Source: Amycolatopsis sp. NBC_01480 (GTDB lineage Bacteria > Actinomycetota > Actinomycetes > Mycobacteriales > Pseudonocardiaceae). Taken from it: 64,000 nucleotides of DNA. Positions within the stretch are counted from its first letter, which is position 1; every line of letters begins with the position of its first letter. Both the position numbers and the translations under genes were made by a program. The DNA lies in assembly GCF_036227205.1 (NCBI RefSeq), contig NZ_CP109442.1, forward strand, positions 3,782,001 to 3,846,000, written 5' to 3'. The notes under the pieces were generated by a model. That model was not told where the DNA came from and searched no databases. It worked only from the letters and a program-made list of their open reading frames with translations. Positions 1-8,017 of this stretch are shown one piece after another.

Positions 1-681
1 AAGCTCGCCCGCAGCGCGCGGCTCGACGTCAAGACCCCGAAGCTGGACGACCTCGTCAGCCAGGCGCGCGCGATCGCGGCGGGCGCCGGGGGTTACACCG
101 GGCAGGAGAGCACGGTCGCGTCTTCGGCGACGCTGAGCCTCGCCGTGCCGGCCGAGAAGCTCGACGGGGTGCTCGACCAGCTCGCCGCGCTCGGGACGGT
201 GACCCGGCGTGAGCTGAGCGCGCAGGACGTCACCGCTCAGGTCGTGGACACCGATGCGCGGCTGGCGACGCAGCGCGCGAGCGTCGAGCGGATCCGGGCG
301 CTGCTGGCGAAGGCGACTTCGGTCTCGGAGATCGCCTCCGTGGAGAGCGAGCTGACCGACCGCGAGGCGACGCTGGAATCACTCGAGCAGCAGCAGAAGT
401 CCCTGTCCGGCAGCGTCGCGATGGCCACGGTCGCGCTGTCCGTGACGGCCGAGACCGCCGGGGTGCCTTCGACCTCAACCGACGATTCGAGCGGGTTCCT
501 GGGCGGGCTGGCCGGCGGCTGGGACGCGTTCCTCGGCTTCGGCGGCGGGCTGCTGACCGTGCTCGGTGCGGTGGCGCCGTTCGCCGTGCTGATCGGCCTG
601 CCACTCGGGCTGCTGGGCTGGTGGCTGCGGAAGCGGCGGCGGGCGGGAGCCGGGGAGTACCCGCCGGAACCCGTTGAGTGA
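1..681 (+). CDS. DUF4349 domain protein, 5' end outside window
   Basis: The reading frame is open from base 1, so the N-terminus (expected signal peptide or lipobox) lies outside; 226 codons are visible. The visible part is an alpha/beta segment followed by a helical, coiled-coil-prone stretch rich in Glu, Gln and Arg (about 195-410), then a Ser/Thr linker (460-490) and one C-terminal membrane segment (about 555-630), ending in a basic WLRKRRR tail. This order is typical of DUF4349 envelope proteins, whose function is unknown. A strong hairpin follows the stop codon. The family assignment is made from architecture and the SVERIRALLAKATSV-type helix; I am fairly sure of it. Confidence 0.75.
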   Translation, partial: KLARSARLDVKTPKLDDLVSQARAIAAGAGGYTGQESTVASSATLSLAVPAEKLDGVLDQLAALGTVTRRELSAQDVTAQVVDTDARLATQRASVERIRALLAKATSVSEIASVESELTDREATLESLEQQQKSLSGSVAMATVALSVTAETAGVPSTSTDDSSGFLGGLAGGWDAFLGFGGGLLTVLGAVAPFAVLIGLPLGLLGWWLRKRRRAGAGEYPPEPVE

Positions 682-690
682 ACGGGAAAG

Positions 691-738
691 GCGGAGCGGC
701 TCGAGGGAGGGGGGAGTCGCGATCTCGAGCCGCTCCGC
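691..738 (+). terminator. Hairpin terminator after the DUF4349 gene
   Basis: Perfect 15-bp inverted repeat: arms 691-705 and 724-738 with an 18-nt loop, starting 10 nt after the stop codon. A further CGGGAA/TTCCCG pair lies just outside. There is no T-tract, as is usual in high-GC actinomycetes. Confidence 0.6.
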
Positions 739-1110
739 TGAAGTTCCCGCCGATGGACCCGGTGACGAGGGGGATGCCAACGGGGCCGGCGGGCCGCGGC
801 TCGGCAGGGGGGGAGACGAGCCGCGGTCGTAGCCCGCCGTCAGCCGGGGAGTGCGTGGAATCCAGCTGAGCGGGACATGTCAAACCTGTCAGATGTCCAC
901 CTGTAATCACAAGACTACTGGTTACGCCGTTCGAGTGAACTTTGTATCTGGCGATAACGGTGCGCATCGCGTTGCACCCGTTTGCGCCCTTGTTGGCAGA
1001 CCGAATTCTGGTCGGGTGAGGTGTTACCCTCGGGTAACACACTCTGCGTAGAACATCGTTCAATCGACGTGCCAGTCGGGGTCCTGGTCCGCTCTGGCAG
1101 GCTGTGGGCT
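739..1110 (+). other. Intergenic region before gpmA
   Basis: No convincing gene. It holds a second hairpin (arms CCGCGGCTCG at 794-803 and CGAGCCGCGG at 817-826) and then a clearly less GC-rich stretch (about 880-1065) that must carry the gpmA promoter. A perfect palindrome lies at 1021-1040. Overlapping open frames on both strands here look like chance frames. Confidence 0.5.
1021..1040. promoter_or_regulatory. Palindromic operator candidate upstream of gpmA
   Basis: GTGTTACCC-TC-GGGTAACAC: perfect 9-bp arms with a 2-nt centre, 70 nt before the gpmA start and inside the less GC-rich promoter region. The symmetry suits a dimeric repressor. The binding protein is unknown; no regulator gene is adjacent. 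Confidence 0.45.
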
Positions 1111-1860
1111 ATGGCCGAACTTGGGACGTTGGTGCTGCTGCGTCACGGGCAGAGCACGTGGAACGCGGAAAACCTGTTCACCGGCTGGGTGGACGTGCCG
1201 CTTTCGGAGACGGGTGAACGCGAAGCCCGCCAGGGCGGGCAGCTGCTCGCCGAGGCGGGGCTGCTGCCGGACGTCGTCCACACCTCGCTGCTGCGCCGCG
1301 CGATCAGCACCTCGAACATCGCGCTGGACGCCGCCGACCGCCACTGGATCCCGGTGAAGCGGGACTGGCGGCTCAACGAGCGCCACTACGGCGCGTTGCA
1401 GGGCAAGAACAAGAAGCAGACGCTGGACGAGTTCGGCGAGGAGCAGTTCATGCTCTGGCGCCGCTCGTACGACACGCCGCCGCCGGCGATCGACCCGGCC
1501 GACGAGTTCAGCCAGGCCGGCGACCCGCGGTACGCCGATCTCGGCGACACCGCCCCGCTGACCGAGTGCCTGAAGGACGTCGTCGCGCGCCTGCTGCCGT
1601 ACTGGGAGTCCGCGATCGTGCCGGACCTGCGCGCGGGCAAGAACGTGCTGGTCGCCGCGCACGGCAACTCGCTGCGCGCCCTGGTCAAGCACCTCGACGG
1701 CATCTCCGACGCGGACATCGCGGCGCTGAACATCCCGACCGGGATCCCACTGCGCTACGACCTGACCGACGAGCTGAAGCCGGTCAAGCCGGGCGGGCTG
1801 TACCTCGACCCGGAAGCCGCCGAAGAGGCCGCCGCCGCGGTCGCCAACCAGGGCCGCTGA
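1111..1860 (+). CDS. gpmA: 2,3-bisphosphoglycerate-dependent phosphoglycerate mutase
   Basis: Cytosolic glycolytic/gluconeogenic enzyme interconverting 3- and 2-phosphoglycerate. The 249-aa length is the family norm. The N-terminal LRHGQSTWN motif carries the phospho-accepting His (H12); [10 protein letters not shown] and the C-terminal [13 protein letters not shown] supply the other phosphate-pocket residues. ATG 1111 was chosen because the conserved family N-terminus ([13 protein letters not shown]) begins there; the frame runs further upstream to 982 without homology. It ends 7 nt before a 46-nt palindrome shared with the convergent lipoprotein gene. Position just before senX3-regX3 matches the mycobacterial order, but here a lipoprotein/LuxR/AKR insert separates them. 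Confidence 0.96.
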   Translation: MAELGTLVLLRHGQSTWNAENLFTGWVDVPLSETGEREARQGGQLLAEAGLLPDVVHTSLLRRAISTSNIALDAADRHWIPVKRDWRLNERHYGALQGKNKKQTLDEFGEEQFMLWRRSYDTPPPAIDPADEFSQAGDPRYADLGDTAPLTECLKDVVARLLPYWESAIVPDLRAGKNVLVAAHGNSLRALVKHLDGISDADIAALNIPTGIPLRYDLTDELKPVKPGGLYLDPEAAEEAAAAVANQGR

Positions 1861-1866
1861 TACCCG

Positions 1867-1912
1867 CTCGTGAGTGTTCATGACGGTTCTAACCGTCATG
1901 AACACTCACGAG
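1867..1912. repeat. 46-nt palindrome, copy 1 (perfect)
   Basis: Perfect 22-bp arms (CTCGTGAGTGTTCATGACGGTT and its reverse complement, split here at 1867-1888 and 1891-1912) around CT. It lies between the convergent ends of gpmA and the lipoprotein gene. Probably a bidirectional terminator; same family as the copies at 6727, 23783, 34103, 41526 and 51677. Confidence 0.85.
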
Positions 1913-1920
1913 CTTTTCAG

Positions 1921-2904
1921 TCAGGAGCCCTGGGCCACGGTGTTGAGCCCGGACACCTTCCAGGTCGCGCCCTGTTTGACCATGGTCAGCCGCGCCGGGA
2001 TCTGACGCTGCTGCGCGCCGCCCTGCTGCTGGCTGTTGACGATGCCGCCGAGCAGCACCTCCGCCTGGGTGCCGTCGGCGTTCAGCGACGAGACGGCGGC
2101 GATGGACAGCGGGTCGAGGGAAGCCTTGGCGCCGCTCTGTTTCATGCTGTCGACGGTGTGCGCGCGGGTCTGGCGGAACTGCGTCAGCAGCGGGTCGGCG
2201 GCGACGGATTCGTAGCTGTCGAACAGGGCGTCGGCGTTCTTCGCGTCGACCGTGAGCAGGACCGTGGCGGCCTTGTGCGCCGCCGCGAGCACCTGGTCGC
2301 GGGTGCCGGCCGGGGTGCCGGGCCGGCCGCTCGCCGGCTCGGCGGCCGCCTTGGGCGAGACCTCGATCTGCGACAGCTGCCAGTGCCCGCCCGCCGGCGT
2401 CGCGGTGAGCAGCATGATCGCGGTGGCGGAGTTCTTCTGCCCGTTCTGCCCGCTGCTCTGCTGCCCGGCGATGACCAGCACCTTCGCGCTGGTGCGGGTC
2501 AGGTCGAGCACGCCGGAGTCGAGCACCTTCGTCTGCGTCTGCACCGGAGTGGTCTTGACCTGCGCGAACGTCTCGTCGAACTGCGCGCGGGCCGGGCCGG
2601 CGAGGTACTCCTGCTCGTTCTTCACCACGGCGGCGGCCTGGGTGGAGTCGTAGCTGAAGACCGTCTCGACGGCCTTCTTCACCCCGTCCGCGGCGTCGGT
2701 GGTCGCCTTGGCGTCGACGTACGCGAGGTTCGCCGGGGCCGGCGGGCTCGCCGGCGCGGCCGGGGGGTTCGCGGACCCGGTCGCGGGGCCGCCGCAGGCC
2801 GCGAGGGCGAGCACCGCGGCGCCGGCGGCCAGCGCCGTGACGGCCTTGGCCGGTCGGGGGTTCGGGTGCGGCCGGGGGCAACGGCCGTCGGTCGGCTGGG
2901 TCAT
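1921..2904 (-). CDS. Lipoprotein with NTF2-like (Mce-associated-type) repeats
   Basis: 327 aa. The N-terminus has a basic/proline stretch, a hydrophobic segment and a lipobox ending LALAACGG, so it should be exported and lipidated on Cys. After an Ala/Pro linker come two related alpha+beta segments, each starting with an Ala/Asp-rich helix (DAKATTDAADGVKKAV and AHKAATVLLTVDAKNA) followed by beta strands with a YDSTQ/YESVA element, the layout of Mce-associated NTF2-like proteins. Function unknown. The start at 2904 is the only one placing the signal sequence at the N-terminus. It lies 101 nt downstream of the LuxR-type regulator gene on the same strand. Confidence 0.7.
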   Translation of the reverse strand: MTQPTDGRCPRPHPNPRPAKAVTALAAGAAVLALAACGGPATGSANPPAAPASPPAPANLAYVDAKATTDAADGVKKAVETVFSYDSTQAAAVVKNEQEYLAGPARAQFDETFAQVKTTPVQTQTKVLDSGVLDLTRTSAKVLVIAGQQSSGQNGQKNSATAIMLLTATPAGGHWQLSQIEVSPKAAAEPASGRPGTPAGTRDQVLAAAHKAATVLLTVDAKNADALFDSYESVAADPLLTQFRQTRAHTVDSMKQSGAKASLDPLSIAAVSSLNADGTQAEVLLGGIVNSQQQGGAQQRQIPARLTMVKQGATWKVSGLNTVAQGS

Positions 2905-3005
2905 GACTGGTGGGGCTCCGGTCGTCGGTGTCAGGTCGGGGCGGGCTCGGCCGTTGCCAGTCGACAGCAAGCCGGTCGAACGCAAGCCGGTCCACAGCGG
3001 GCCGG

Positions 3006-3644
3006 TTACAGCAGGCCGGCCTCCCGGGCGCGGGCGCCCGCCTGGAAACGCGACGTCGCGCCGAGCGCGGCCATCAGCTCCGCCACCCGACGACGGTACG
3101 TGCGAAGCCCGACGCCCATCGTCCGGGCCGCCGTCTCGTCCGTGCAGCCCGAAGACAGCAGGTCGAGGATCTGCGGGGTGAACTGCCGCAGCTCGTCGAA
3201 GCGCACCTCGTACGTGGCGAGGTCGGTCGCCGAGCGCCACGCCACCTCGAACAGCGACCGGATGCCGTTGACCAGGTCCGGCCGGCTCAGCACGGTGTAG
3301 CTCCGCCCGTCCGGCGTCACCTCCGCCGCGAGGATGGCGATGCGCCGGTCGAGCATGATCGTTTCGTTGATCTCGCTCTCGGTGATGCGCACCTGCGCGC
3401 CCAGGCTGGTGATCTCGCGCAGGTGGGCCGCGCTGGCGGGGTCGAGCAGCACGCGGGGCAGGTAGACCTTGCGCACCTTGCGACCGCGCACGCTCTCGAC
3501 CCTGGTCGGCGGCCGGGTGGCCGACCAGGTGTGCATGTCGTTCGCGGCGCACGCGATCTCGGTGGCGGCGGCGAACAGGTGCCCGGTGCGCTCGAACAGC
3601 TCCCGGTCCCCGCGCACCGTCACGACGTCCTCGACCTTGGTCAC
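3006..3644 (-). CDS. LuxR-type transcriptional regulator
   Basis: 212 aa. The C-terminal 60 residues form a LuxR/NarL-type helix-turn-helix (FTPQILDLLSSGCTDETAA, then the recognition region MGVGLRTYRRRV). The N-terminal 140 residues form an alpha/beta sensor domain without the phospho-acceptor pattern of response regulators; it resembles actinomycete LuxR proteins with a TrmB-like phospholipase-D fold. It is divergent from the aldo/keto reductase gene (109-nt shared intergenic region with an inverted repeat), so the reductase is a likely target. Confidence 0.75.
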   Translation of the reverse strand: MTKVEDVVTVRGDRELFERTGHLFAAATEIACAANDMHTWSATRPPTRVESVRGRKVRKVYLPRVLLDPASAAHLREITSLGAQVRITESEINETIMLDRRIAILAAEVTPDGRSYTVLSRPDLVNGIRSLFEVAWRSATDLATYEVRFDELRQFTPQILDLLSSGCTDETAARTMGVGLRTYRRRVAELMAALGATSRFQAGARAREAGLL

Positions 3645-3693
3645 GCCCTCCAGTGTCCGCCCCGAGGCCGCTCCGGTGCCACTGCCGGGTCAT

Positions 3694-3713
3694 CAAGCTG
3701 GCAGCTTGCTGCC
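3694..3713. promoter_or_regulatory. Inverted repeats between LuxR regulator and AKR genes
   Basis: Two overlapping dyads: CAAGC-n5-GCTTG (3694-3708) and GGCAGC-TT-GCTGCC (3700-3713), in the short divergent intergenic region. A plausible operator for the adjacent LuxR-type protein; low-complexity chance cannot be ruled out. Confidence 0.35.
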
Positions 3714-3753
3714 AAAACGGGCGGCGCCGGGGGCGGCTCGCGAGGCTGGAGGC

Positions 3754-4629
3754 ATGACACAGACCGCACTTCCCGCCGCCGCGGCGGGCACTTGGCAGCT
3801 CGGCTCGGTGACCGTGAACCGGATCGGTTTCGGCGCGATGCGCCTGCCGATGTCCGGCGACGGCGAGCCACGGGACCGCGCCGGCTTGATCGCCGTGCTC
3901 CGCCGGGCCATCGAGCTCGGGGTGAACCACATCGACACCGCCGCGTTCTACTTCAGCCCGCTCCGCTCGGCCAACGAGCTGATCACCAGCGCCCTCGCCC
4001 CGTACGGCGACGACCTCGTGCTCACCACCAAGGTCGGCCCCGGCCGCGACGCGTCGGGCGAGTGGCTGCCCTACGCCCGGCCGGACCAGCTGCGCGGGCA
4101 GGTCGAGGAGAACCTGCGCCAGCTCGGCCGCGACTACATCGACGTCGTCAACCTGCGGATCGGCGGCGGGCTGGACCGCGGCACCGGCCCGATCGCCGAG
4201 CACTTCGGCGCGCTCGCCGAGCTGCGGGAGGCCGGGATGATCCGTGAGCTGGGCATCTCCAACGTCGGCCCCGAGCACCTGGCCGAGGCGCGGGCGATCG
4301 CGCCGGTCGTCTGCGTGCAGAACCAGTACGGCCTCACCGCGCGCCGCGAGGACGACGAGCTGCTGCAGCTCTGCGGCGCCCACGGCGTGGCGTTCGTGCC
4401 GTTCTTCGCCGTGGCCAGCGGGCAGAACGGCGTCGACGAGCAGGTGACGAAGGTCGCCGAGCGGCACGGCGTGACGTCGGCGCAGGTCCGGCTCGCGTGG
4501 ACGCTCGCGCAGGGCGACCACGTGCTCGCCATCCCGGGCACGGGTGATGTCGGGCATCTGGAACAGAACGTCGCCGCGGGCGCGCTGCGGCTGACCGACG
4601 AGGATCTGGCCGATCTCGATGCCGGCTGA
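3754..4629 (+). CDS. Aldo/keto reductase
   Basis: 291 aa, a full (beta/alpha)8 AKR. Conserved elements: IGFGAMRLP near the N-terminus, Asp61 and Tyr66 (HIDTAAFY), Lys93 (TTKVG), GISNVG and the C-terminal IPGTGDVGHLEQN NADPH-binding region. Arg135 sits where most AKRs have the catalytic His (DYIDVVNLR rather than DLYxxH), as in some actinomycete AKR subfamilies. Substrate unknown. ATG 3754 follows GGAGGC. Regulation by the divergent LuxR-type gene is likely. Confidence 0.88.
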   Translation: MTQTALPAAAAGTWQLGSVTVNRIGFGAMRLPMSGDGEPRDRAGLIAVLRRAIELGVNHIDTAAFYFSPLRSANELITSALAPYGDDLVLTTKVGPGRDASGEWLPYARPDQLRGQVEENLRQLGRDYIDVVNLRIGGGLDRGTGPIAEHFGALAELREAGMIRELGISNVGPEHLAEARAIAPVVCVQNQYGLTARREDDELLQLCGAHGVAFVPFFAVASGQNGVDEQVTKVAERHGVTSAQVRLAWTLAQGDHVLAIPGTGDVGHLEQNVAAGALRLTDEDLADLDAG

Positions 4630-4654
4630 AGATCGCCAACGAATGTCTCGATCG

Positions 4655-4687
4655 GGTGAACAGGGCCTGACACCAGGGCGAACATGT
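4655..4687. promoter_or_regulatory. PHO-box-like 11-bp direct repeats before senX3
   Basis: GGTGAAC (4655) and GGCGAAC (4677) are exactly 22 nt apart, with a weaker TGA-containing unit at 4666 between them, i.e. three 11-nt units. Read on the minus strand they resemble GTTCACC-type PHO-box units bound by PhoP/RegX3 proteins. They lie 80-110 nt before senX3, suggesting autoregulation in phosphate limitation. Confidence 0.45.
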
Positions 4688-4766
4688 CGCCCGCAGGTGT
4701 CATGAGCCTCACGACGGGGCTTCCAGGACTAGGCCAGAAGGCTACCGGGATGCTTACGATTCCCCT

Positions 4767-6032
4767 GTGACCACGCCTGTTGCCCTCCTGTTGGCCGTCG
4801 GCGCACTCGTCGTCGGCGCGGTCGCCGGTTTCCTGGCGGCCCGGGCGCGCGCCCGGCGGGAGGCGGCCCAGCCGACCGGGCCGACCGTCGCCGAGCTGAT
4901 CGAGCGCCTCATCCGCTCCTCCAACAGCGGCATCCTGGTGCTGAACCGCTTCGGCGACATGGTGCTGCACAACCCGCGGGCCTACGAGCTGGGCCTGGTG
5001 CGCGTGAACCAGCCCGACCCGCGGGCGCGCAAGGCCGCCGAGCAGGTGGTGGAGACCGACGAGCCGATGGAGGTCGACCTCTCGCCGCTGGAGAGCCGCG
5101 GCCGCCGCCAGCCGGAGGCCGTGCTCGGCGAGGTCCGCCCGCTGGGCGACGGGTTCACCGTGGTCGAGGCCGTCGACCACTCCGAGGCCATCCGGCTCGA
5201 GGCCGTGCGGCGCGACTTCGTCGCCAACGTCAGCCACGAGCTCAAGACCCCGGTCGGCGCGATCGCGCTGCTCACCGAGGCCGTGCTCGACGCCGCCGAG
5301 GACGTCGAGGAGGTCCGCCGCTTCGGCAGCAAGATCCTGCGCGAGTCGACCCGGCTCGGCCAGCTCGTCACCGAGCTGATCGCCCTTTCGCGGCTCCAGG
5401 GCGCGGAGCGGCTCCCGGACCTCAACGTCGTCGAGGTGGACGCGGTGGTCCGGGAGGCGCTCGGCCGGACCACGCTGTCGGCCGAGTCCGCCGAAATCAC
5501 CATCACCACCGACCCGAACAGCGGCCTGCTCTTCGAGGGCGACCGCACGCTGCTGGTCACCGCGCTGTCGAACCTGCTGGAGAACGCCGTCGCGTACTCG
5601 CCGGCGGGCAGCCCGGTGTCCATCTCGCGGCGGCTGGCCGACGGGATGGTCGAGATCGCCGTGACCGACCGCGGCATCGGCATCGCCGAGGACGAGCAGC
5701 AGCGCGTCTTCGAGCGGTTCTACCGCGCGGACAAGGCGCGCTCGCGCGCCACCGGAGGCACCGGCCTCGGCCTCGCGATCGTGAAGCACGTCGCGGCCAA
5801 CCACGGCGGCTCCGTCGGGTTGTGGAGCCGGCAGGGCACCGGGTCGACGTTCACCCTGCGCATCCCCGCGCACGTGCGCCCCGAGCCCGACGGCGAGCCG
5901 CAGCGCAGCGCCACGGGCAAGCAGATCCCGCCGGCCGCCCCCGCGCGGCCGGACAAGACCCCCGAGCGGACACCCCGGCTCGTGGTAACCGGGCAGGAAA
6001 TCTCCGGCCCAAACCCAGGAGGAAACCTGTGA
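4767..6032 (+). CDS. senX3: Sensor histidine kinase SenX3 (phosphate sensing)
   Basis: 421 aa. One N-terminal membrane segment (residues 5-25), a PAS-like region (about 45-140), a dimerisation/phospho-acceptor helix with VSHELKTP (H157), then an HATPase domain: N box NLLENAVAYSP, G1 DRGIGI, F box FERFYRAD and G2 GTGLGLAIV. Family knowledge: SenX3 phosphorylates RegX3 when phosphate is scarce. The C-terminal 60 residues are a proline-rich tail. GTG 4767 begins directly before the membrane segment. The stop overlaps the regX3 start (GTGA), implying translational coupling. Confidence 0.95.
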   Translation: MTTPVALLLAVGALVVGAVAGFLAARARARREAAQPTGPTVAELIERLIRSSNSGILVLNRFGDMVLHNPRAYELGLVRVNQPDPRARKAAEQVVETDEPMEVDLSPLESRGRRQPEAVLGEVRPLGDGFTVVEAVDHSEAIRLEAVRRDFVANVSHELKTPVGAIALLTEAVLDAAEDVEEVRRFGSKILRESTRLGQLVTELIALSRLQGAERLPDLNVVEVDAVVREALGRTTLSAESAEITITTDPNSGLLFEGDRTLLVTALSNLLENAVAYSPAGSPVSISRRLADGMVEIAVTDRGIGIAEDEQQRVFERFYRADKARSRATGGTGLGLAIVKHVAANHGGSVGLWSRQGTGSTFTLRIPAHVRPEPDGEPQRSATGKQIPPAAPARPDKTPERTPRLVVTGQEISGPNPGGNL

Positions 6033-6718
6033 CGAGGGTTCTCATTGTCGAGGACGAAGAGTCCTTCGCCGACCCGCTCGCCTTCCTGTTGCGGAAAGAG
6101 GGCTTCACCGCCGCCGTCGCGGGTACCGGTCAGCAGGCGCTCGAGGAGTTCGACCGCAACGGCGCCGACATCGTGCTGCTCGACCTGATGCTCCCCGGGA
6201 TGAGCGGCACCGACGTCTGCAAGCAGCTGCGCCAGCGCTCCGCGGTCCCGGTGATCATGGTGACCGCGCGCGACAGCGAGATCGACAAGGTCGTGGGCCT
6301 GGAGCTGGGCGCCGACGACTACGTGACCAAGCCGTACTCTGCCCGCGAGCTGATCGCCCGCGTCCGCGCCGTCCTGCGCCGCGGTGGCGAGCCGGGCGCC
6401 GAGGGCGAACTGGCCCCGCTGGTCCTCTCGGCCGGCCCGGTCCGGATGGACGTCGAGCGGCACGTGGTGACCGTGGACGGCGGCGAGGTTTCCTTGCCGC
6501 TCAAGGAGTTCGACCTGCTGGAGTACCTGCTGCGCAACGTCGGCCGCGTGCTCACCCGCGGCCAGCTGATCGACCGGGTGTGGGGCGCGGACTACGTCGG
6601 CGACACCAAGACCCTGGACGTGCACGTCAAGCGGCTGCGCTCGAAGATCGAGCCGGACCCGGGCTCGCCCCGGCACCTGGTCACCGTCCGCGGCCTCGGG
6701 TACAAGTTCGAGACCTGA
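6029..6718 (+). CDS. regX3: Response regulator RegX3
   Basis: 229 aa, OmpR/PhoB class. The receiver domain has the acidic pair E8/D9, phospho-acceptor D52 (VLLDLMLPG), Thr (MVTARDS) and Lys (VTKPYSARE). The C-terminal winged helix has FDLLEYLLRNVGRVLTRGQL and the TKTLDVHVKRLRSKIE recognition region. A strong ribosome site (CCCAGGAGGAAA, 6014-6025) precedes GTG 6029, which lies inside the end of senX3. Controls the phosphate-starvation regulon in relatives. A 46-nt palindrome follows 8 nt after the stop. Confidence 0.96.
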   Translation: MTRVLIVEDEESFADPLAFLLRKEGFTAAVAGTGQQALEEFDRNGADIVLLDLMLPGMSGTDVCKQLRQRSAVPVIMVTARDSEIDKVVGLELGADDYVTKPYSARELIARVRAVLRRGGEPGAEGELAPLVLSAGPVRMDVERHVVTVDGGEVSLPLKEFDLLEYLLRNVGRVLTRGQLIDRVWGADYVGDTKTLDVHVKRLRSKIEPDPGSPRHLVTVRGLGYKFET

Positions 6719-6726
6719 TCGACCCG

Positions 6727-6772
6727 CTCGTGAGTGCCTATGACGGTTAGAACCGGCATGAGCACTCACGAG
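6727..6772. repeat. 46-nt palindrome, copy 2
   Basis: Same family as the element at 1867, with AG at the centre and three mismatches between its 22-nt arms. It follows regX3 directly and probably ends the senX3-regX3 transcript. Confidence 0.8.
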
Positions 6773-6878
6773 CTTTTTCACGCACCGCGTCAGTTCAGGC
6801 ACGCAGAGTCGAGCCCTGAACGAGTGGTGTTGGTTACAGTTTCGAGACCTGGCTGTGGGACCGGTACGCTGGATCCTC

Positions 6879-7862
6879 GTGCGCCTAGGGGTACTCGACG
6901 TCGGTTCCAATACCGTCCACCTGCTCGTGGTCGACGCCCATCGTGGCGCCCACCCGACCCCGATGCATTCCGAAAAGGCCGTGCTGCGGCTGGCCGAGCA
7001 GATCACGCGGTCCGGGGACCTCGGCAAGACCGGGTCCGACGAGCTGGTCCGGGCCGTCGAATCGGCCAAGGGCGCGGCCCGGCGGCTGGGCTGCGAAGAG
7101 GTCATGGCCTTCGCGACCTCGGCGGTCCGCGAGGCCCGGAACTCGGCGAAAGTGCTGGCCAGGGTCGCGGACGAGACCGGGGTCGAGCTCAAAGTGCTCT
7201 CCGGCGTCGACGAGGCGCGGCTGACCTTCCTCGCGGTACGGCGGTGGTTCGGCTGGTCGGCCGGGCAGCTGCTGGTGCTCGACATCGGCGGCGGCTCGCT
7301 GGAGGTCGCGATGGGCCGGGACGAGGAGCCGGTGCTGGCCGAGTCCCTGCCGCTCGGCGCCGGCCGCACCACGCGCACGCGCTTCCACCACGACCCGCCC
7401 ACCCGGTCCGAGGTGGTGGCGACCTCGGCGTGGCTGGAAGAGCAGCTCGCCGCCCTGGCCAGGAAGCTCGCCAAATGGGGTGAACCCGATCGGGTCGTGG
7501 CGACGTCGAAGACGTTCCGCTCGCTGGCCCGGCTGACCGGCGCCGCCCCCTCGGCGGCCGGGCCCCGGGTGCGCCGTACCCTCACGGACACCGCATTGCG
7601 CCAGCTCATCGCCTTCATCTCCCGGATGCCCTCGGCGGAGCTGGCGCACCTCGAGGGCGTGAGCTCGAGCCGTTCGCACCAGCTCGTGGCCGGCGCGCTC
7701 GTGGCGCAGGCCGCCATGCGGGCACTTTCGCTCCAGGAACTCGAGATTTGCCCATGGGCGCTGCGAGAGGGTGTCATCCTGCGGCGGCTGGACCATTCCA
7801 ACGGTGCGGACGACACTGGGCCCGCCCTCACCGGCGTTTCGGCGAACGGGGAGGACCGGTGA
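6879..7862 (+). CDS. Ppx/GppA family phosphatase (exopolyphosphatase-like)
   Basis: 327 aa, ASKHA fold. The N-terminal phosphate loop is GVLDVGSNTVHLLVVD and the second loop is LVLDIGGGSLEVAMG; the catalytic Glu lies in FATSAVREARNS. Family members split polyphosphate or (p)ppGpp. Neighbourhood after the phosphate system senX3-regX3 fits polyphosphate metabolism and matches mycobacterial ppx1. GTG 6879 gives the conserved N-terminus (VRLGVLDVGSN); an in-frame GTG at 6855 is possible. TACGCT at 6865-6870, 8 nt before 6879, suggests a leaderless mRNA. Only the catalytic half is present; there is no C-terminal HD-like domain as in long GppA proteins. Confidence 0.88.
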   Translation: MRLGVLDVGSNTVHLLVVDAHRGAHPTPMHSEKAVLRLAEQITRSGDLGKTGSDELVRAVESAKGAARRLGCEEVMAFATSAVREARNSAKVLARVADETGVELKVLSGVDEARLTFLAVRRWFGWSAGQLLVLDIGGGSLEVAMGRDEEPVLAESLPLGAGRTTRTRFHHDPPTRSEVVATSAWLEEQLAALARKLAKWGEPDRVVATSKTFRSLARLTGAAPSAAGPRVRRTLTDTALRQLIAFISRMPSAELAHLEGVSSSRSHQLVAGALVAQAAMRALSLQELEICPWALREGVILRRLDHSNGADDTGPALTGVSANGEDR

Positions 7863-8017
7863 CAGCAGCGGACTGGACTTCGTTGACGGACAACAGGCAC
7901 GGTGAAGAGGTGACGGACATGCACAGCACGGTGGTCAGCGCGCGCGGCGCCGTCTGCGTCCAGTCGCAGGCACGTGTCACAGCCAACCCCGAGCGCGCTT
8001 TGGACAGCACGGTATGA
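7859..8017 (+). CDS. Candidate small coupled ORF (52 aa)
   Basis: A 52-codon frame whose GTG overlaps the ppx stop (GTGA at 7859-7862) and whose TGA overlaps the next gene's ATG (ATGA at 8014-8017). Overlaps at both ends are what an operon gene would show. The peptide (VTAADWTSLTDNRHGEEV...) has no membrane segment or motif that I recognise. It could equally be an open frame by chance in a leader. Confidence 0.35.
   Translation: MTAADWTSLTDNRHGEEVTDMHSTVVSARGAVCVQSQARVTANPERALDSTV

Noticed and set aside
1921..4557. Very long minus-strand open frame (878 codons) covering several genes
   Set aside because: Only its last 327 codons match a plausible protein (the lipoprotein). The rest is antisense to the AKR gene or runs through the LuxR-type gene in another frame; such frames are common in high-GC DNA.
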